NCBI GenBank assembly: GCA_050313295.1
Contig: JBNPLD010000003.1
DNA length: 64,000 nucleotides
Reading direction: 5' to 3' (one strand)
From: S5-A14a sp022766365
Lineage (GTDB): Bacteria; Bacillota; Clostridia; Peptostreptococcales; Anaerovoracaceae
The notes beneath the pieces were generated by a model, which was not told the DNA's origin, made no database searches, and saw only the letters and a list, made by a program, of their open reading frames with translations. Of this stretch, positions 34,507 to 43,842 are shown one piece after another (position 1 is the first letter of the stretch; the number at the start of each line of letters is the position of its first letter). The translations under genes were made by a program, and so were the position numbers.

Positions 34507-35661
34507 TCACCTGAAGCTTCCCAGTTTGCGAAATCGCTTTACAGAGGATTCCACTATATCAAGTGCCTTATCAATTTCCTCCTCAGTATTGAGATGACTC
34601 AAGCTGAACCTGACAGCGCCATCGATTTCTCCCTTGGATTTTCCCATAGCCTTCAGCACATGACTGCGACTTTTTTTATTTGAAGAACAAGCTGATCCGG
34701 TGCTTATATAAACCCCTTTGGATTCCACATCATGAAGGATTACCTCTCCCCTGGTACCTAAAAAGCTGACATTCAGAATGTACGGTAGCCCATCTTCCGG
34801 TGAATTGAAAACCGTATCGGAGATTTCATCAAGCCCCTCCCTAAGACGATGCCATAAAATATCAACAGCCTTAAAATTTTTTTCTCTATTTGCATCTGCG
34901 AGTTCTGCAGCTTTTGCAAATCCAACTATGCCCGGCAAATTCTCAGTTCCCGATCTCAGCCCACCTTCCTGATTGCCGCCAAATATCATAGGACTGAGCT
35001 TAACTCCTTCTTTTTTATATAAGAAACCTACTCCCTTGGGGCCATGTATCTTATGAGCACTTGTATTAAGAAAATCTCCTCGAAAATTGCTCAAATCCAT
35101 CTTACCATAAGCTTGTACTGCGTCGGTATGAACAAGAGCTTTGCTTAAATGATCTCTTATTTTTACGATATCCTCTATCGGGAAAATCGTTCCCACCTCA
35201 TTATTCACAGTCATTACGGAAATGAGAATCACATCCTCTGACAATGCTTCCTTTAAATCATCAAGAGAAATTCGACAATATTCATCTACAGGAAGCCTAA
35301 TCACTCTAAAGCCCTCCCTTTGCAGGAAATCACACGTTTCTAAGACAGCAGGATGTTCAACAGCTGTGGTAACTATTGTTCTTCCCATTCTTTTCCTGTC
35401 CCTTGCGACACTTTGCAATACATTATTATCTCCCTCAGTTCCACCGGAGTTAAATAAAATGCAAGAAGCATTTTTTCCCAATGTATTTGCTATGATACTC
35501 CTAGATTCCTTTAGAAGCTTTTCTCCCTCAATACCCTTCTTATGAAGTGAGGATGGATTCCCGTAGCTATGGGAAAATACCTCAGCCATCGCCTCCGTTA
35601 CCAGGGATAATTGTCTGGTTGTTGCACTGTTGTCCAGATATATTTCCGTCATATAATTCAC
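34507..35661 (-). CDS. Cysteine desulfurase (NifS/IscS family, ThiI partner)
   Basis: A PLP enzyme of about 384 residues that removes sulfur from cysteine as a protein persulfide. The PLP lysine is in TSAHKIHGPKGVGFLY and the catalytic Cys in STGSACSSNKKSRSH, within a long mobile loop of the group I type. The start is either GTG 35661, four bases after GGGAG, or ATG 35652 at a longer distance; I keep the longer form. Position directly upstream of thiI matches the NifZ-ThiI pair of Bacillus and indicates a role in tRNA thiolation rather than general Fe-S assembly. Confidence 0.92.
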   Translation of the reverse strand: MNYMTEIYLDNSATTRQLSLVTEAMAEVFSHSYGNPSSLHKKGIEGEKLLKESRSIIANTLGKNASCILFNSGGTEGDNNVLQSVARDRKRMGRTIVTTAVEHPAVLETCDFLQREGFRVIRLPVDEYCRISLDDLKEALSEDVILISVMTVNNEVGTIFPIEDIVKIRDHLSKALVHTDAVQAYGKMDLSNFRGDFLNTSAHKIHGPKGVGFLYKKEGVKLSPMIFGGNQEGGLRSGTENLPGIVGFAKAAELADANREKNFKAVDILWHRLREGLDEISDTVFNSPEDGLPYILNVSFLGTRGEVILHDVESKGVYISTGSACSSNKKSRSHVLKAMGKSKGEIDGAVRFSLSHLNTEEEIDKALDIVESSVKRFRKLGSFR

Positions 35662-35684
35662 TTCGCTCCCTCATTATCCAAAGA

Positions 35685-35706
35685 ACTCCCCATATATATG
35701 GGGAGT
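35685..35706 (-). terminator. Perfect palindrome after rny
   Basis: A 22-base perfect inverted repeat, ACTCCCCATAT and its complement, lies between the rny stop codon and the desulfurase start. The minus strand continues with TCTTT. It could act as terminator for rny or partial attenuator in front of the desulfurase-thiI genes. Confidence 0.55.
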
Positions 35707-35727
35707 CTTAATTCCGTTTCAATGATT

Positions 35728-37272
35728 CTATTTAGCGTAATCAATCGCTCGGGTCTCTCTGACCACGTTGACTTTAATTTGTCCGGGATATTCAAGCTCC
35801 GATTCGATTTTCTTTGAAATTTCTCTTGCAAGCAAAGCCACTTCATCATCTCTGACCTGTTCAGGTTTGGCAATGATTCTGATTTCTCTTCCTGCCTGGA
35901 TTGCAAAAGCCTTTTCAACTCCATGAGTTGTGGTCGCAATATTTTCCAGCTGCTGAAGTCTTTTGATGTATACTTCAAGAGTCTCTCTCCTTGCTCCCGG
36001 TCTCGCTGCAGAAAGAGCATCTGCCGCTGCAATCAACACCGCTTCCATACTTTGAGGTTCATAGTCACCATGATGAGCAGCCATTCCATTTATGACAGCC
36101 TGACTCTCTTTGTATTTTCTGAGGATATCTATTCCTATATCCACATGAGTTCCCTCATACTCGTGGTCAAGAGCTTTACCGATATCATGCAGTAGACCGG
36201 CTCTCTTTGCAAGTTTAACATCCAATCCGAGTTCTCCTGCCATCAACCCTGCAAGATGTGCAACTTCTACCGAATGCTTGAGAACATTCTGTCCATAAGA
36301 AGTCCTGTATTTAAGTCTTCCTAAAAGCCTTACAAGTTCAGGATGCAAGTTATGGATTCCAACTTCGAAAGTTGCCTGTTCGCCCTCCTCTTTCATTATC
36401 TGATTGACTTCTCTGGTAGCTTTCTCAACCATCTCTTCAATCTTAGACGGATGAATTCTTCCGTCCAAAATGAGTTTTTCTAATGCGACCCTTGCGATCT
36501 CTCTTCTAACGGGATCGAATGCTGAAATAATCACCGCCTCAGGAGTGTCGTCAATTATCAAATCAACTCCTGTAAGAGTTTCAAGTGCGTTTATATTTCT
36601 ACCTTCTCTGCCTATTATCCTTCCTTTCATGTCATCATTTGGAAGGGAAACTACCGATACAGTGGATTCAGCGACGTGATCAGCTGCACATCTTTGAATT
36701 GCCCCCGTTATTATATACTTGGCCTTTTTTTCAGCCTCTTCCTTTGCTTCAGATTCAATATTTCTGATCATTAAAGCCGCATCGTGTCTGACATCTTTTT
36801 CCAGTTCAGCCAACAGAAGTGCTTTAGCTTCTTCCTGTGTGTAGCCGGAAATCTTCTCAAGTTCTTGGATTTGTTTTTCCAAAAAACTGTCAAGTTCCTT
36901 ATTTTTCTTCTCGAGTTCTTCCTGTTTGCGTGTTATGCTTGTTTCTTTTTTTTCGATATTGTCGATCTTACGATCAAGTGTTTCTTCCTTCTGAACCAAC
37001 CTTCTTTCGGATCTTTGAATCTCGTTTCTTCTATCCTTCACCTCTCTGTCAAGGTTCGTTCTGATTCTGTCTGCATCTTCCTTTGCTTCTAAAACTATCT
37101 CTTTCTTAATTGACTCTGATTTCTTCTCTGCGTCTAGTATTAAATTCTTTGCCTTCTGTTCAGCACTGCCGATGGCCTTTTCTCCTACATTTTTTCTGTA
37201 TATATATCCAATGAGCAGACCCAATATTAGGGCAACTAATCCAACTAAAATCACAATAAATACTGGAGACAT
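35728..37272 (-). CDS. rny: Ribonuclease Y
   Basis: A 514-residue membrane-anchored endoribonuclease that starts mRNA decay in Firmicutes. Domains in order: N-terminal membrane helix (about residues 4-24), long coiled coil (about 28-190), KH domain with IIGREGRNINALETLTGVD, and HD domain with LLHDIGKALDHE and HHGD metal ligands. The KH GxxG loop and HD pair are intact. GGAGG lies upstream of the ATG. Divergent from rodA. Confidence 0.96.
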   Translation of the reverse strand: MSPVFIVILVGLVALILGLLIGYIYRKNVGEKAIGSAEQKAKNLILDAEKKSESIKKEIVLEAKEDADRIRTNLDREVKDRRNEIQRSERRLVQKEETLDRKIDNIEKKETSITRKQEELEKKNKELDSFLEKQIQELEKISGYTQEEAKALLLAELEKDVRHDAALMIRNIESEAKEEAEKKAKYIITGAIQRCAADHVAESTVSVVSLPNDDMKGRIIGREGRNINALETLTGVDLIIDDTPEAVIISAFDPVRREIARVALEKLILDGRIHPSKIEEMVEKATREVNQIMKEEGEQATFEVGIHNLHPELVRLLGRLKYRTSYGQNVLKHSVEVAHLAGLMAGELGLDVKLAKRAGLLHDIGKALDHEYEGTHVDIGIDILRKYKESQAVINGMAAHHGDYEPQSMEAVLIAAADALSAARPGARRETLEVYIKRLQQLENIATTTHGVEKAFAIQAGREIRIIAKPEQVRDDEVALLAREISKKIESELEYPGQIKVNVVRETRAIDYAK

Positions 37273-37421
37273 TCAAGCACCTCCTTCATTTAAATTTTTA
37301 GTTTGCTTTTGTTTCGAATCAAGCCCTAATCAGGACCTAATCCTCTTTTAATTTTTGATTGTTTGAAATTACCTATATATCTTAAATAAAATTTCGAAAA
37401 AAATGATAACATATTTTTATC

Positions 37422-37451
37422 TTGCTATGCTCACACGATATATATTATAAT
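37422..37451 (+). promoter_or_regulatory. Predicted promoter of rodA
   Basis: TTGCTA (37422-37427), 18-base spacer, TATAAT (37446-37451), about 37 bases before the rodA start. Confidence 0.55.
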
Positions 37452-37487
37452 TGTAAATAGTGAGTTGTGTCAAGAAATAAGAGGTAA

Positions 37488-38606
37488 ATGGTGATTTTTT
37501 TTAGGGAATTAAAGAAAAAAATAGATATAGATATAATAACGGGACTATGTGTACTGTTCCTTGTGGGAACAAGTGTGCTCATGATAGGCAGCACACATAT
37601 TTCTACGGGATTTTGGGGAAGAGATACCCTTATACAGAGTGCTTCATTTGTTCTTGGTCTGGTGGGGTGTTTGATCATATCCAAGTTCCACTTCTCTACG
37701 TTCAAGGGACATTGGAAAATTCTCTACGCTCTGTCTATCATTCTCATAATGCTCGTATATGTTCCCGGACTCGGAATAGTTCAAGGAGGTTCCAGAGCTT
37801 GGATCAGTCTTGGCTTTATCACCCTTCAGCCTTCAGAATTTGTAAAAATAATATTTATTCTTCTGATGGCTGAATACCTGGAGAAAAATCAGGAAAATCT
37901 ATATAACTTTAAGGGGTTAATCAAAGCTGTTCTCTTTGCCGCTCCAATAATATTGATAGTTCTTAAAGAGGATCTTGGTACTGCTCTTGTATTTTCGTCC
38001 ATTTGGCTATTCATGATTTTCTATGCAGGCATCGATTTAAAGATTATCGGCAAATTCTTCGCACTGCTCCTTGCATTTATCCCTGCTGCCTATCTCTTCA
38101 TGGCTCCATATCAGAAAAACAGGATAGAGGCATTCCTTCATCCGGAAAATTTGAATCTTCCGGGAAATTATCAGGTTTTTCAAGGCAAGGTTGCTATGGG
38201 CTCAGGCGGACTGTTCGGAAAAGGACTATTCAACGGCACCCAAAAGGAATTGGACTTCATTCCCGTTCAAACATCCGACTTTATCTTCTCAGTTTTAATT
38301 GAGGAACTTGGTTTCATCGGAGGACTTATTGTCATCGCTGTGTTTACCATACTTCTCTTCAGACTGACTCAGATTGTCAGGGAATGCGTTGATATATACG
38401 GTGCGATGATTGTTGTCGGAGTAATCGGAATGTTTTCTTTCCAAATATTTGAAAACATCGCCATGAATATGGGTCTTATGCCTGTCACAGGAATAACGCT
38501 TCCGTTTCTCAGCTATGGCGGAACATCCATGTTATCATGCACTCTTTCTATCGGTCTTGTCTGGAACGTAGCTTCCAGAGCCAGAGGAATGAGGATCAGC
38601 CATTAA
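37488..38606 (+). CDS. rodA: SEDS peptidoglycan glycosyltransferase RodA
   Basis: A 372-residue polytopic membrane protein of the SEDS family, which polymerises lipid II into glycan strands during elongation together with a class B PBP. Ten hydrophobic segments are visible. Family motifs are GGSRAWISLGFITLQPSEFVK, KEDLGTALVF with the conserved Asp, and the C-terminal MGLMPVTGITLPFLSYGGTS. RodA rather than FtsW is favoured because the pbp2-mreDCB genes lie opposite. It is transcribed away from rny as a single gene. Confidence 0.93.
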   Translation: MVIFFRELKKKIDIDIITGLCVLFLVGTSVLMIGSTHISTGFWGRDTLIQSASFVLGLVGCLIISKFHFSTFKGHWKILYALSIILIMLVYVPGLGIVQGGSRAWISLGFITLQPSEFVKIIFILLMAEYLEKNQENLYNFKGLIKAVLFAAPIILIVLKEDLGTALVFSSIWLFMIFYAGIDLKIIGKFFALLLAFIPAAYLFMAPYQKNRIEAFLHPENLNLPGNYQVFQGKVAMGSGGLFGKGLFNGTQKELDFIPVQTSDFIFSVLIEELGFIGGLIVIAVFTILLFRLTQIVRECVDIYGAMIVVGVIGMFSFQIFENIAMNMGLMPVTGITLPFLSYGGTSMLSCTLSIGLVWNVASRARGMRISH

Positions 38607-38820
38607 AAACCGTCAAGTCACACACAATACTGCACCTGCTGCTAAATAAAACTGCTCATCAATGACTTTTAGTACGAAGCTGACTGAGAAGCATAAATCG
38701 AAAGCATAATGATACTATATCATGTTGGTTCATAATGACCGCCCGTCAAACGGGTGTTTTACACAATGGCTATAAGGATAAGGGTTCGTCGGCGTCTACA
38801 GGCGCAGCTTTTACACCTTG
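38607..38820. other. Gene-free stretch with two small hairpins, possible IS200/IS605-type remnant
   Basis: I find no open frame here that I would call a gene. At about 38733-38750 there is a hairpin CGCCCG-TCAAA-CGGGTG followed by TTTTAC, and at about 38790-38805 a second one, GCGTC-TACA-GGCGC. Compact CCCG...CGGG palindromes of this kind are typical of IS200/IS605 ends, so a relic or a mobile palindromic repeat is possible. It may equally be the terminator of rodA. Confidence 0.25.
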
Positions 38821-38823
38821 TAT

Positions 38824-38868
38824 CAAAAAAGGGGATAGCAGAAATTTATTATTTTCGCTATCCCTTCT
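38824..38868. terminator. Bidirectional terminator between rodA and minD
   Basis: Stem GGGATAGC/GCTATCCC (38832-38839 with 38857-38864). On the minus strand it is followed by CTTTTTTG, serving minD; on the plus strand by TTCTCTT, serving rodA. Confidence 0.8.
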
Positions 38869-38925
38869 CTTAACTCTTCCGGCAAAGCCACCCATAAACA
38901 TAATTTAAGCAACCATTACAGAGTA

Positions 38926-39648
38926 TTACAGGTCGATTATTCTATTGGCGATCTTCTCAAAATTCGCCCTTATGTATGTATTATCTTTCAGGACGATTGG
39001 AATCCCAAGATTCGTTGAAATTTGAATATTCTCATCATACTGAATAGCTCCGATTAGAGAAGGTCTTAAAAGTTCTGTAACCTCCATAAGGCTTGGAGCA
39101 TAACCCATATTAATCAGATCGGCAATTATTTTGTTAAGTATCACATATCTTTCAGTGATACCAAGTTTCAAAAGCTGTCTATCTAAAGCATCAGCATCTC
39201 TGATTGCAGAATACTCCGGATTTGTGACAATAATCACCATGTCAGCACCGGCAGATGCAACGGTCAGGCCGTCATCGATGCCGGAAGGAGCGTCTATTAT
39301 TATGTAATCATAATTTTCTCTCAGACGATCACACAATACCTTCATATGTAAAGGTGTCAAATAACCATCTTCTCTGTTTGGAGATGCACTCATCATATAT
39401 AAGTTTTCAAATCTCTTATCCTGAATTATAGCTTGTCTTATTCTGCAAACACCCGTCATAACATCGTACACATCGTATACTACATTATTCTCCACTCCAA
39501 GGTACAGGTCAAGATTCCTAAGGCCCAAATCCATGTCCATAATTAAGACTTTTTTACCATTTTGTGCGAGAGTTGCTCCCAGGTTTACGGCTACCATTGT
39601 CTTGCCTGTCCCGCCTTTACCTGATGCTATTAACATAGATTTTCCCAT
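38926..39648 (-). CDS. minD: Septum-site ATPase MinD, lacking the C-terminal membrane tail
   Basis: A 240-residue deviant Walker A ATPase. The P-loop GKGGTGKT spans residues 10-17 and the MinD-typical segments DMDLGLRNLDLYLGVENNVVY, IIDAPSGIDDGL and TNPEYSAIRDADAL are present. MinD normally recruits MinC to the membrane through a C-terminal amphipathic helix of about 15-20 residues; this protein stops at IANRIIDL, where other MinDs continue for about 25-30 residues. No minC or minE gene is in the window, although minC usually lies between pbp2 and minD. The identity as MinD is clear; its mode of membrane binding is open. Confidence 0.88.
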   Translation of the reverse strand: MGKSMLIASGKGGTGKTMVAVNLGATLAQNGKKVLIMDMDLGLRNLDLYLGVENNVVYDVYDVMTGVCRIRQAIIQDKRFENLYMMSASPNREDGYLTPLHMKVLCDRLRENYDYIIIDAPSGIDDGLTVASAGADMVIIVTNPEYSAIRDADALDRQLLKLGITERYVILNKIIADLINMGYAPSLMEVTELLRPSLIGAIQYDENIQISTNLGIPIVLKDNTYIRANFEKIANRIIDL

Positions 39649-39769
39649 AATTCATTCCTCATTGTCTCAGGTTTTGTTATAACCCCATACTCTGTCAAAA
39701 GCTTTTATTCAAATACTTACATGCCCATATGCTTAATTAACTGTTCCGCTATTATATCGTGCACTTTTA

Positions 39770-42499
39770 TCAGAAAGCCTTATTTGTGCCGGGCTGACTT
39801 AAGTTTTCCGGTTCCACATTTGATTTTGTACTTGAGAGTTCAAGGTACTTCTTGATGACATCCCTGTTTACAGGCACCGCTGCAGCGGACGTACCACCCT
39901 GAACCAGCATAGTTGAGGTTGCAATTCTCGGATGATCTAGTGGTGCTGCCGCTATGAACCAGCCAAAGTTGTCATAATCCCCCTTAAATTCGTCGATTTG
40001 GTCTCTACTTACCTTATAATTACTTACCCTTATCAGAGCACTGTCTACTAGATCGTTCGGAGATAATCCCTCATATGCCTTTTCTTTCTGCATATTCCGA
40101 ATTTCTTTTTCAACCTGTTCCCATTTGATACCCGGTGCTATTGATCCCAAGTGATCTCTGACATAAGCCACCTCATCTTTAGGATTTATTTTTCCGGCCC
40201 TCTGAGCTGTACCTGTTTTTCCAAAGGCATCGTTTCCCATAAAACCGAATTCATGACTCCGTTCAACCACGCCGTTCATTCCGACTTTAACGTCCTCCAG
40301 CAGAGACATATCTGTCAAGTTTATTTTATAGGTTTTTTTCTTTTTTGTCAGCCCCTCAGATGATACACCTTTAACCAGGCTCAACTGATTTCTTTCACCA
40401 TTATTTGCGATGGTGGCTATATATCTTGCCATCTGCAGCGGAGTATATGCATTATCTCCCTGACCTATCGACAGATTGAAAATATCCCCCACACTCCATT
40501 TAGCCTGTCCAAAGAATGAAAATTTTGCTAAATCAGCCAGATCCTCTACTTGGTTCTTTATGGTGTCCGTCTCTTTATCAATTTTTTTAATCAATTCACC
40601 TCTGTCAGGATTCTCGTCCATGTATCCCACGATAGTATCTATGTTCTTTTGAAGTTTTTTTTCGTTTTCCGCTACATCCTTAGGGAAATATGTGTGAGCC
40701 TTTGCTTCAATAGTGTATCTCAGACTGGATTCTATCGATGCTCTATGCCGCTCTTCAGATGGAAGCGGAGCTACCACCTCGTCCAGTTCTATGCCCGTAC
40801 TGGAACCCAGCCCCATCTCTTTTGCAACCTCCACCATCTTGTCGATACCCATATCTTTCAAACCGAGAGATGAACCTGTACCCCAATCCTTATTTGAAGC
40901 TATGCAGTAGAAATAGTAGTTACAGGATACAGCTATCGCTTTGGTAAGATCTAAAACTCCATCAGTACCACCGAATGTATTCCACATGTAGCAACCGAAG
41001 GATCTTCCCCCCAAATCTATATGTCCCCTGTCGTTAATCAAACGATTCGGGCTTAGCCCGCATTCCAAAGCCGCTATTGCAGTGATAGGTTTAAATGTTG
41101 ACCCGGACTGAACCGCAGACCTTGTGGCAATATTGAAAAGAGGAGCCGGAGAGAGCGGATCTCTTGGATTTTTGCTCTGCACTGATTCCCATGCTTTTTC
41201 ATCTATTCCTTTAGCGAAGATATTAGGGTCGTAACTCGGTGCACTGGCAATTGCAAGAACATCTCCTGTAGGAACATCCACCGCTACAGTAGCTCCACTT
41301 TCACAATTAGGAGCGTTTCTCCTCGCTGCCGAAATCGCATCCGCCAATGCTGTTTCTGCTGATTTCTGTAAATCCAGATCTATAGTCAGATATACATCCT
41401 TACCTCTCTTAGGCTGAGTTTCACTTATGGTTGAAATGTATCTGCCTCCTGCATCTACTCTTATCTTCTTTACACCTGATTTCCCTCTAAGTTCTTTCTC
41501 ATATACACCCTCTATTCCGTACTTGCCAATCATATCACTGCTGCTGTATCCCTTTTTTACATATTCTGCAGATTCCGACTCCGAAATACTGCCCATATAT
41601 CCCAAAATATTAGCAGCCGCCTGTCCGTTAGGATAATATCTTATATATTCAGAAGCCACATTTACACCTTTAAGGCCGACCTCTTCCAGGTAGGTTATCG
41701 TTTTGTCGCTGATTTCTTTAGCCACTGTGATCGGAACATAGCTTGTAAAACCGTTCTTTGAAATTTCATTTCTTACGGCAAAAATCTTTATTGCCTCTTC
41801 ATCGCTCATCGATGTTCTCAAAGAAAATCGCTTTCTAAGTTCGTGCAATGTCTTTTTTGCTGATGGATTTTTCTCGATCTCTTCTTCTGTAAATAAAAAT
41901 CTCTCCAAAAATGCCTTCTTGTCTGTATCAAATGTATACTTCATTGATTTAGCTAAAATAGGCAAATTCACATTGTATTTCCTGTATATTTCATCAACCG
42001 CGTCAAATCTGTCCAATTGTGGGTCGATTTGATATCTGTTCCTCAATATCTCAAAGGCATCTGCGGCAGAGGTTCCTCTTGCAATTTGGTTTTCGTCTAA
42101 CCACTTATTTTTCTCGTAATCAAATGTATAATAGTAATTCCCCTTCTTACTGATCTTTATTGGAAATTTATTCTCGTATTTATCACCATTCGTCTCGAGG
42201 ACATTAATCAAATCCTCGATGGATTTGTTGATATCATTAGTTCCGAGACCGCTTGCTGTAAATGTAACAGTGAAAATTTGTTTGTTAGTGGCTAATATTT
42301 TGCCATTTCGGTCATATATATTACCCCTGGTAGGCGGGGTATATATCTCCTTGGAATTTTGATGGACAGCCTTCTCATTCCAGTTTTTGCTTTGAACTAC
42401 AGACACCACAAAAAGCCTCACGACCAAAATCGCCATGAGAAGCAGAATTACTATAGTTATTGGATAATATCTGGATGAGCCTTTATTCCATCTACTCAT
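39770..42499 (-). CDS. Penicillin-binding protein 2 (class B transpeptidase, elongasome)
   Basis: A 909-residue class B PBP that cross-links peptidoglycan with RodA. It has an N-terminal membrane helix (about residues 12-33), a dimerisation/pedestal domain starting TRGNIYDRNG, and a transpeptidase domain with SGSTFKP (active serine), SCNYY (SxN) and FGKTGTAQ (KTG). It is longer than typical PBP2 (about 600-700 residues), owing to insertions in the pedestal domain (about residues 90-270) and in the transpeptidase domain between the SxN and KTG motifs, where charged helical stretches are seen. The ATG overlaps the mreD stop by four bases. Confidence 0.94.
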   Translation of the reverse strand: MSRWNKGSSRYYPITIVILLLMAILVVRLFVVSVVQSKNWNEKAVHQNSKEIYTPPTRGNIYDRNGKILATNKQIFTVTFTASGLGTNDINKSIEDLINVLETNGDKYENKFPIKISKKGNYYYTFDYEKNKWLDENQIARGTSAADAFEILRNRYQIDPQLDRFDAVDEIYRKYNVNLPILAKSMKYTFDTDKKAFLERFLFTEEEIEKNPSAKKTLHELRKRFSLRTSMSDEEAIKIFAVRNEISKNGFTSYVPITVAKEISDKTITYLEEVGLKGVNVASEYIRYYPNGQAAANILGYMGSISESESAEYVKKGYSSSDMIGKYGIEGVYEKELRGKSGVKKIRVDAGGRYISTISETQPKRGKDVYLTIDLDLQKSAETALADAISAARRNAPNCESGATVAVDVPTGDVLAIASAPSYDPNIFAKGIDEKAWESVQSKNPRDPLSPAPLFNIATRSAVQSGSTFKPITAIAALECGLSPNRLINDRGHIDLGGRSFGCYMWNTFGGTDGVLDLTKAIAVSCNYYFYCIASNKDWGTGSSLGLKDMGIDKMVEVAKEMGLGSSTGIELDEVVAPLPSEERHRASIESSLRYTIEAKAHTYFPKDVAENEKKLQKNIDTIVGYMDENPDRGELIKKIDKETDTIKNQVEDLADLAKFSFFGQAKWSVGDIFNLSIGQGDNAYTPLQMARYIATIANNGERNQLSLVKGVSSEGLTKKKKTYKINLTDMSLLEDVKVGMNGVVERSHEFGFMGNDAFGKTGTAQRAGKINPKDEVAYVRDHLGSIAPGIKWEQVEKEIRNMQKEKAYEGLSPNDLVDSALIRVSNYKVSRDQIDEFKGDYDNFGWFIAAAPLDHPRIATSTMLVQGGTSAAAVPVNRDVIKKYLELSSTKSNVEPENLSQPGTNKAF

Positions 42500-43005
42500 A
42501 AATACTTCCTGAATCTTTCTTTTCTTCTCTTTTCTTTAATAGATCTTGTAATAAAGTGATAAGCAATCAACCCGAAAACTATGCTGAATGGAATTTGCAA
42601 AGCCCAAATTTTAGCCGCATACAGGTATGTATAAGGAGAACCCGCCAAATATGAAATTACCCAGAATGCTGAATAGTAAACAGTAATTCCTGAAAGGATA
42701 TTGATTACAACACCAAAGAGGTTCTCATTACTGATCCACCCGGTGAGAAAGACAGACATACCTACAGCAAGCAAAAGAGACATTGCCATTGTTCCGGGAT
42801 ATAATGATGACCCCAAATCTCGTAAAACAGTTGCTGTCCATCCGATAACTACCCATCTCATCGCATCATCAGTACTGAAAACTCCCACTATAGTTACCAA
42901 CAAAATAGCATTCGGTATAAATGGGGTATCTCCAAGAAAACGGGAAATTATCCCTTGGGCGAGGGCTAGAGCCAACCCCAGAAGAATTTGATATCTTAAC
43001 TTCAT
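42496..43005 (-). CDS. mreD: Rod shape-determining protein MreD
   Basis: A 169-residue membrane protein with five hydrophobic segments, of the MreD family (rod complex). Sequence conservation in this family is low; the call rests on size, topology and the position between mreC and pbp2. Residues GSSLYPGTMAMSLLLA in the middle fit the family. A short basic C-terminal tail (KEKRRKERFRKYL) follows. Confidence 0.85.
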   Translation of the reverse strand: MKLRYQILLGLALALAQGIISRFLGDTPFIPNAILLVTIVGVFSTDDAMRWVVIGWTATVLRDLGSSLYPGTMAMSLLLAVGMSVFLTGWISNENLFGVVINILSGITVYYSAFWVISYLAGSPYTYLYAAKIWALQIPFSIVFGLIAYHFITRSIKEKRRKERFRKYL

Positions 43006-43018
43006 AATATCACCAGTT

Positions 43019-43837
43019 TCATATTATAACCGTAACCCTTCTGAGGGCATCAAAGTTGACAGATGGCTTTACCACCATTATTCTAAGCTGTCTGCTTTTT
43101 TCAACCTGTATTTTCGTCACCGTTCCCACATCAATGCCGCCCGGATAAATGCCCATACCTGAAGTAATCAATCTATCCCCAATTGCTGCAGTAGCCTGAT
43201 TATTGATTAAAAATCCTGAAAGCTTGCCATCCTCAACCTGATCTAGTATACCGAGCTGCTCAGAGTCGCTTGCCAGTCTAAAACTCACATTGTTATTCTG
43301 ATCCAATATAGAACTGACTTTTGCCCAGTTAGGCCCGACTTCTTTAACTTTCCCGACCAGTCCTCCACTTGCAATTACAGTGCTCCCCTCTTTGACACCG
43401 TCTTTAGTACCTATATCAATGGAAAAAACATGCATCCATGAAGTGGAATCCACAGATATTATATCTCCGCTCACATGCTTTTGTCCGCTGTCATTATCTA
43501 TATAATTAAGTGCTTTAGAGAGCTCAGTCAAATCTTTGAGTTTTTCCTCTGAAAAATTATTCTCCTTGATCTCTTCCTTAAGCTTCTGATTTTCCTTCTT
43601 CAGTTTATCGTTTTCCTTTGAGAGCTTATCATAACTCCCAAGGCCCGAAAAAAATGAAGAGGTCTTATTGCCTGCCTTATAAAAAGGGGTTGTCACAGTC
43701 TTAGCAATTGTATTTATGCCTTTAGTGATAAAATTTCCCCTGCCACCTGTGGCAACAGAGGAAATCAGTAAAACCAAAGTCAACACAATGACTATCAACA
43801 GACCTGATATCAATTTATGTTCCTTGATAAATCTCAT
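43019..43837 (-). CDS. mreC: Cell shape protein MreC
   Basis: A 272-residue bitopic protein of the elongasome. One membrane helix (about residues 8-28), a coiled coil (about 60-105) and the extracytoplasmic beta-domain pair follow; GLVGKVKEVGPNWAKVSSILD and ITSGMGIYPGGIDVGTVTKI are typical. MreC activates PBP2-RodA. It starts five bases after the mreB stop codon. Confidence 0.93.
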   Translation of the reverse strand: MRFIKEHKLISGLLIVIVLTLVLLISSVATGGRGNFITKGINTIAKTVTTPFYKAGNKTSSFFSGLGSYDKLSKENDKLKKENQKLKEEIKENNFSEEKLKDLTELSKALNYIDNDSGQKHVSGDIISVDSTSWMHVFSIDIGTKDGVKEGSTVIASGGLVGKVKEVGPNWAKVSSILDQNNNVSFRLASDSEQLGILDQVEDGKLSGFLINNQATAAIGDRLITSGMGIYPGGIDVGTVTKIQVEKSRQLRIMVVKPSVNFDALRRVTVII

Positions 43838-43842
43838 AATAT

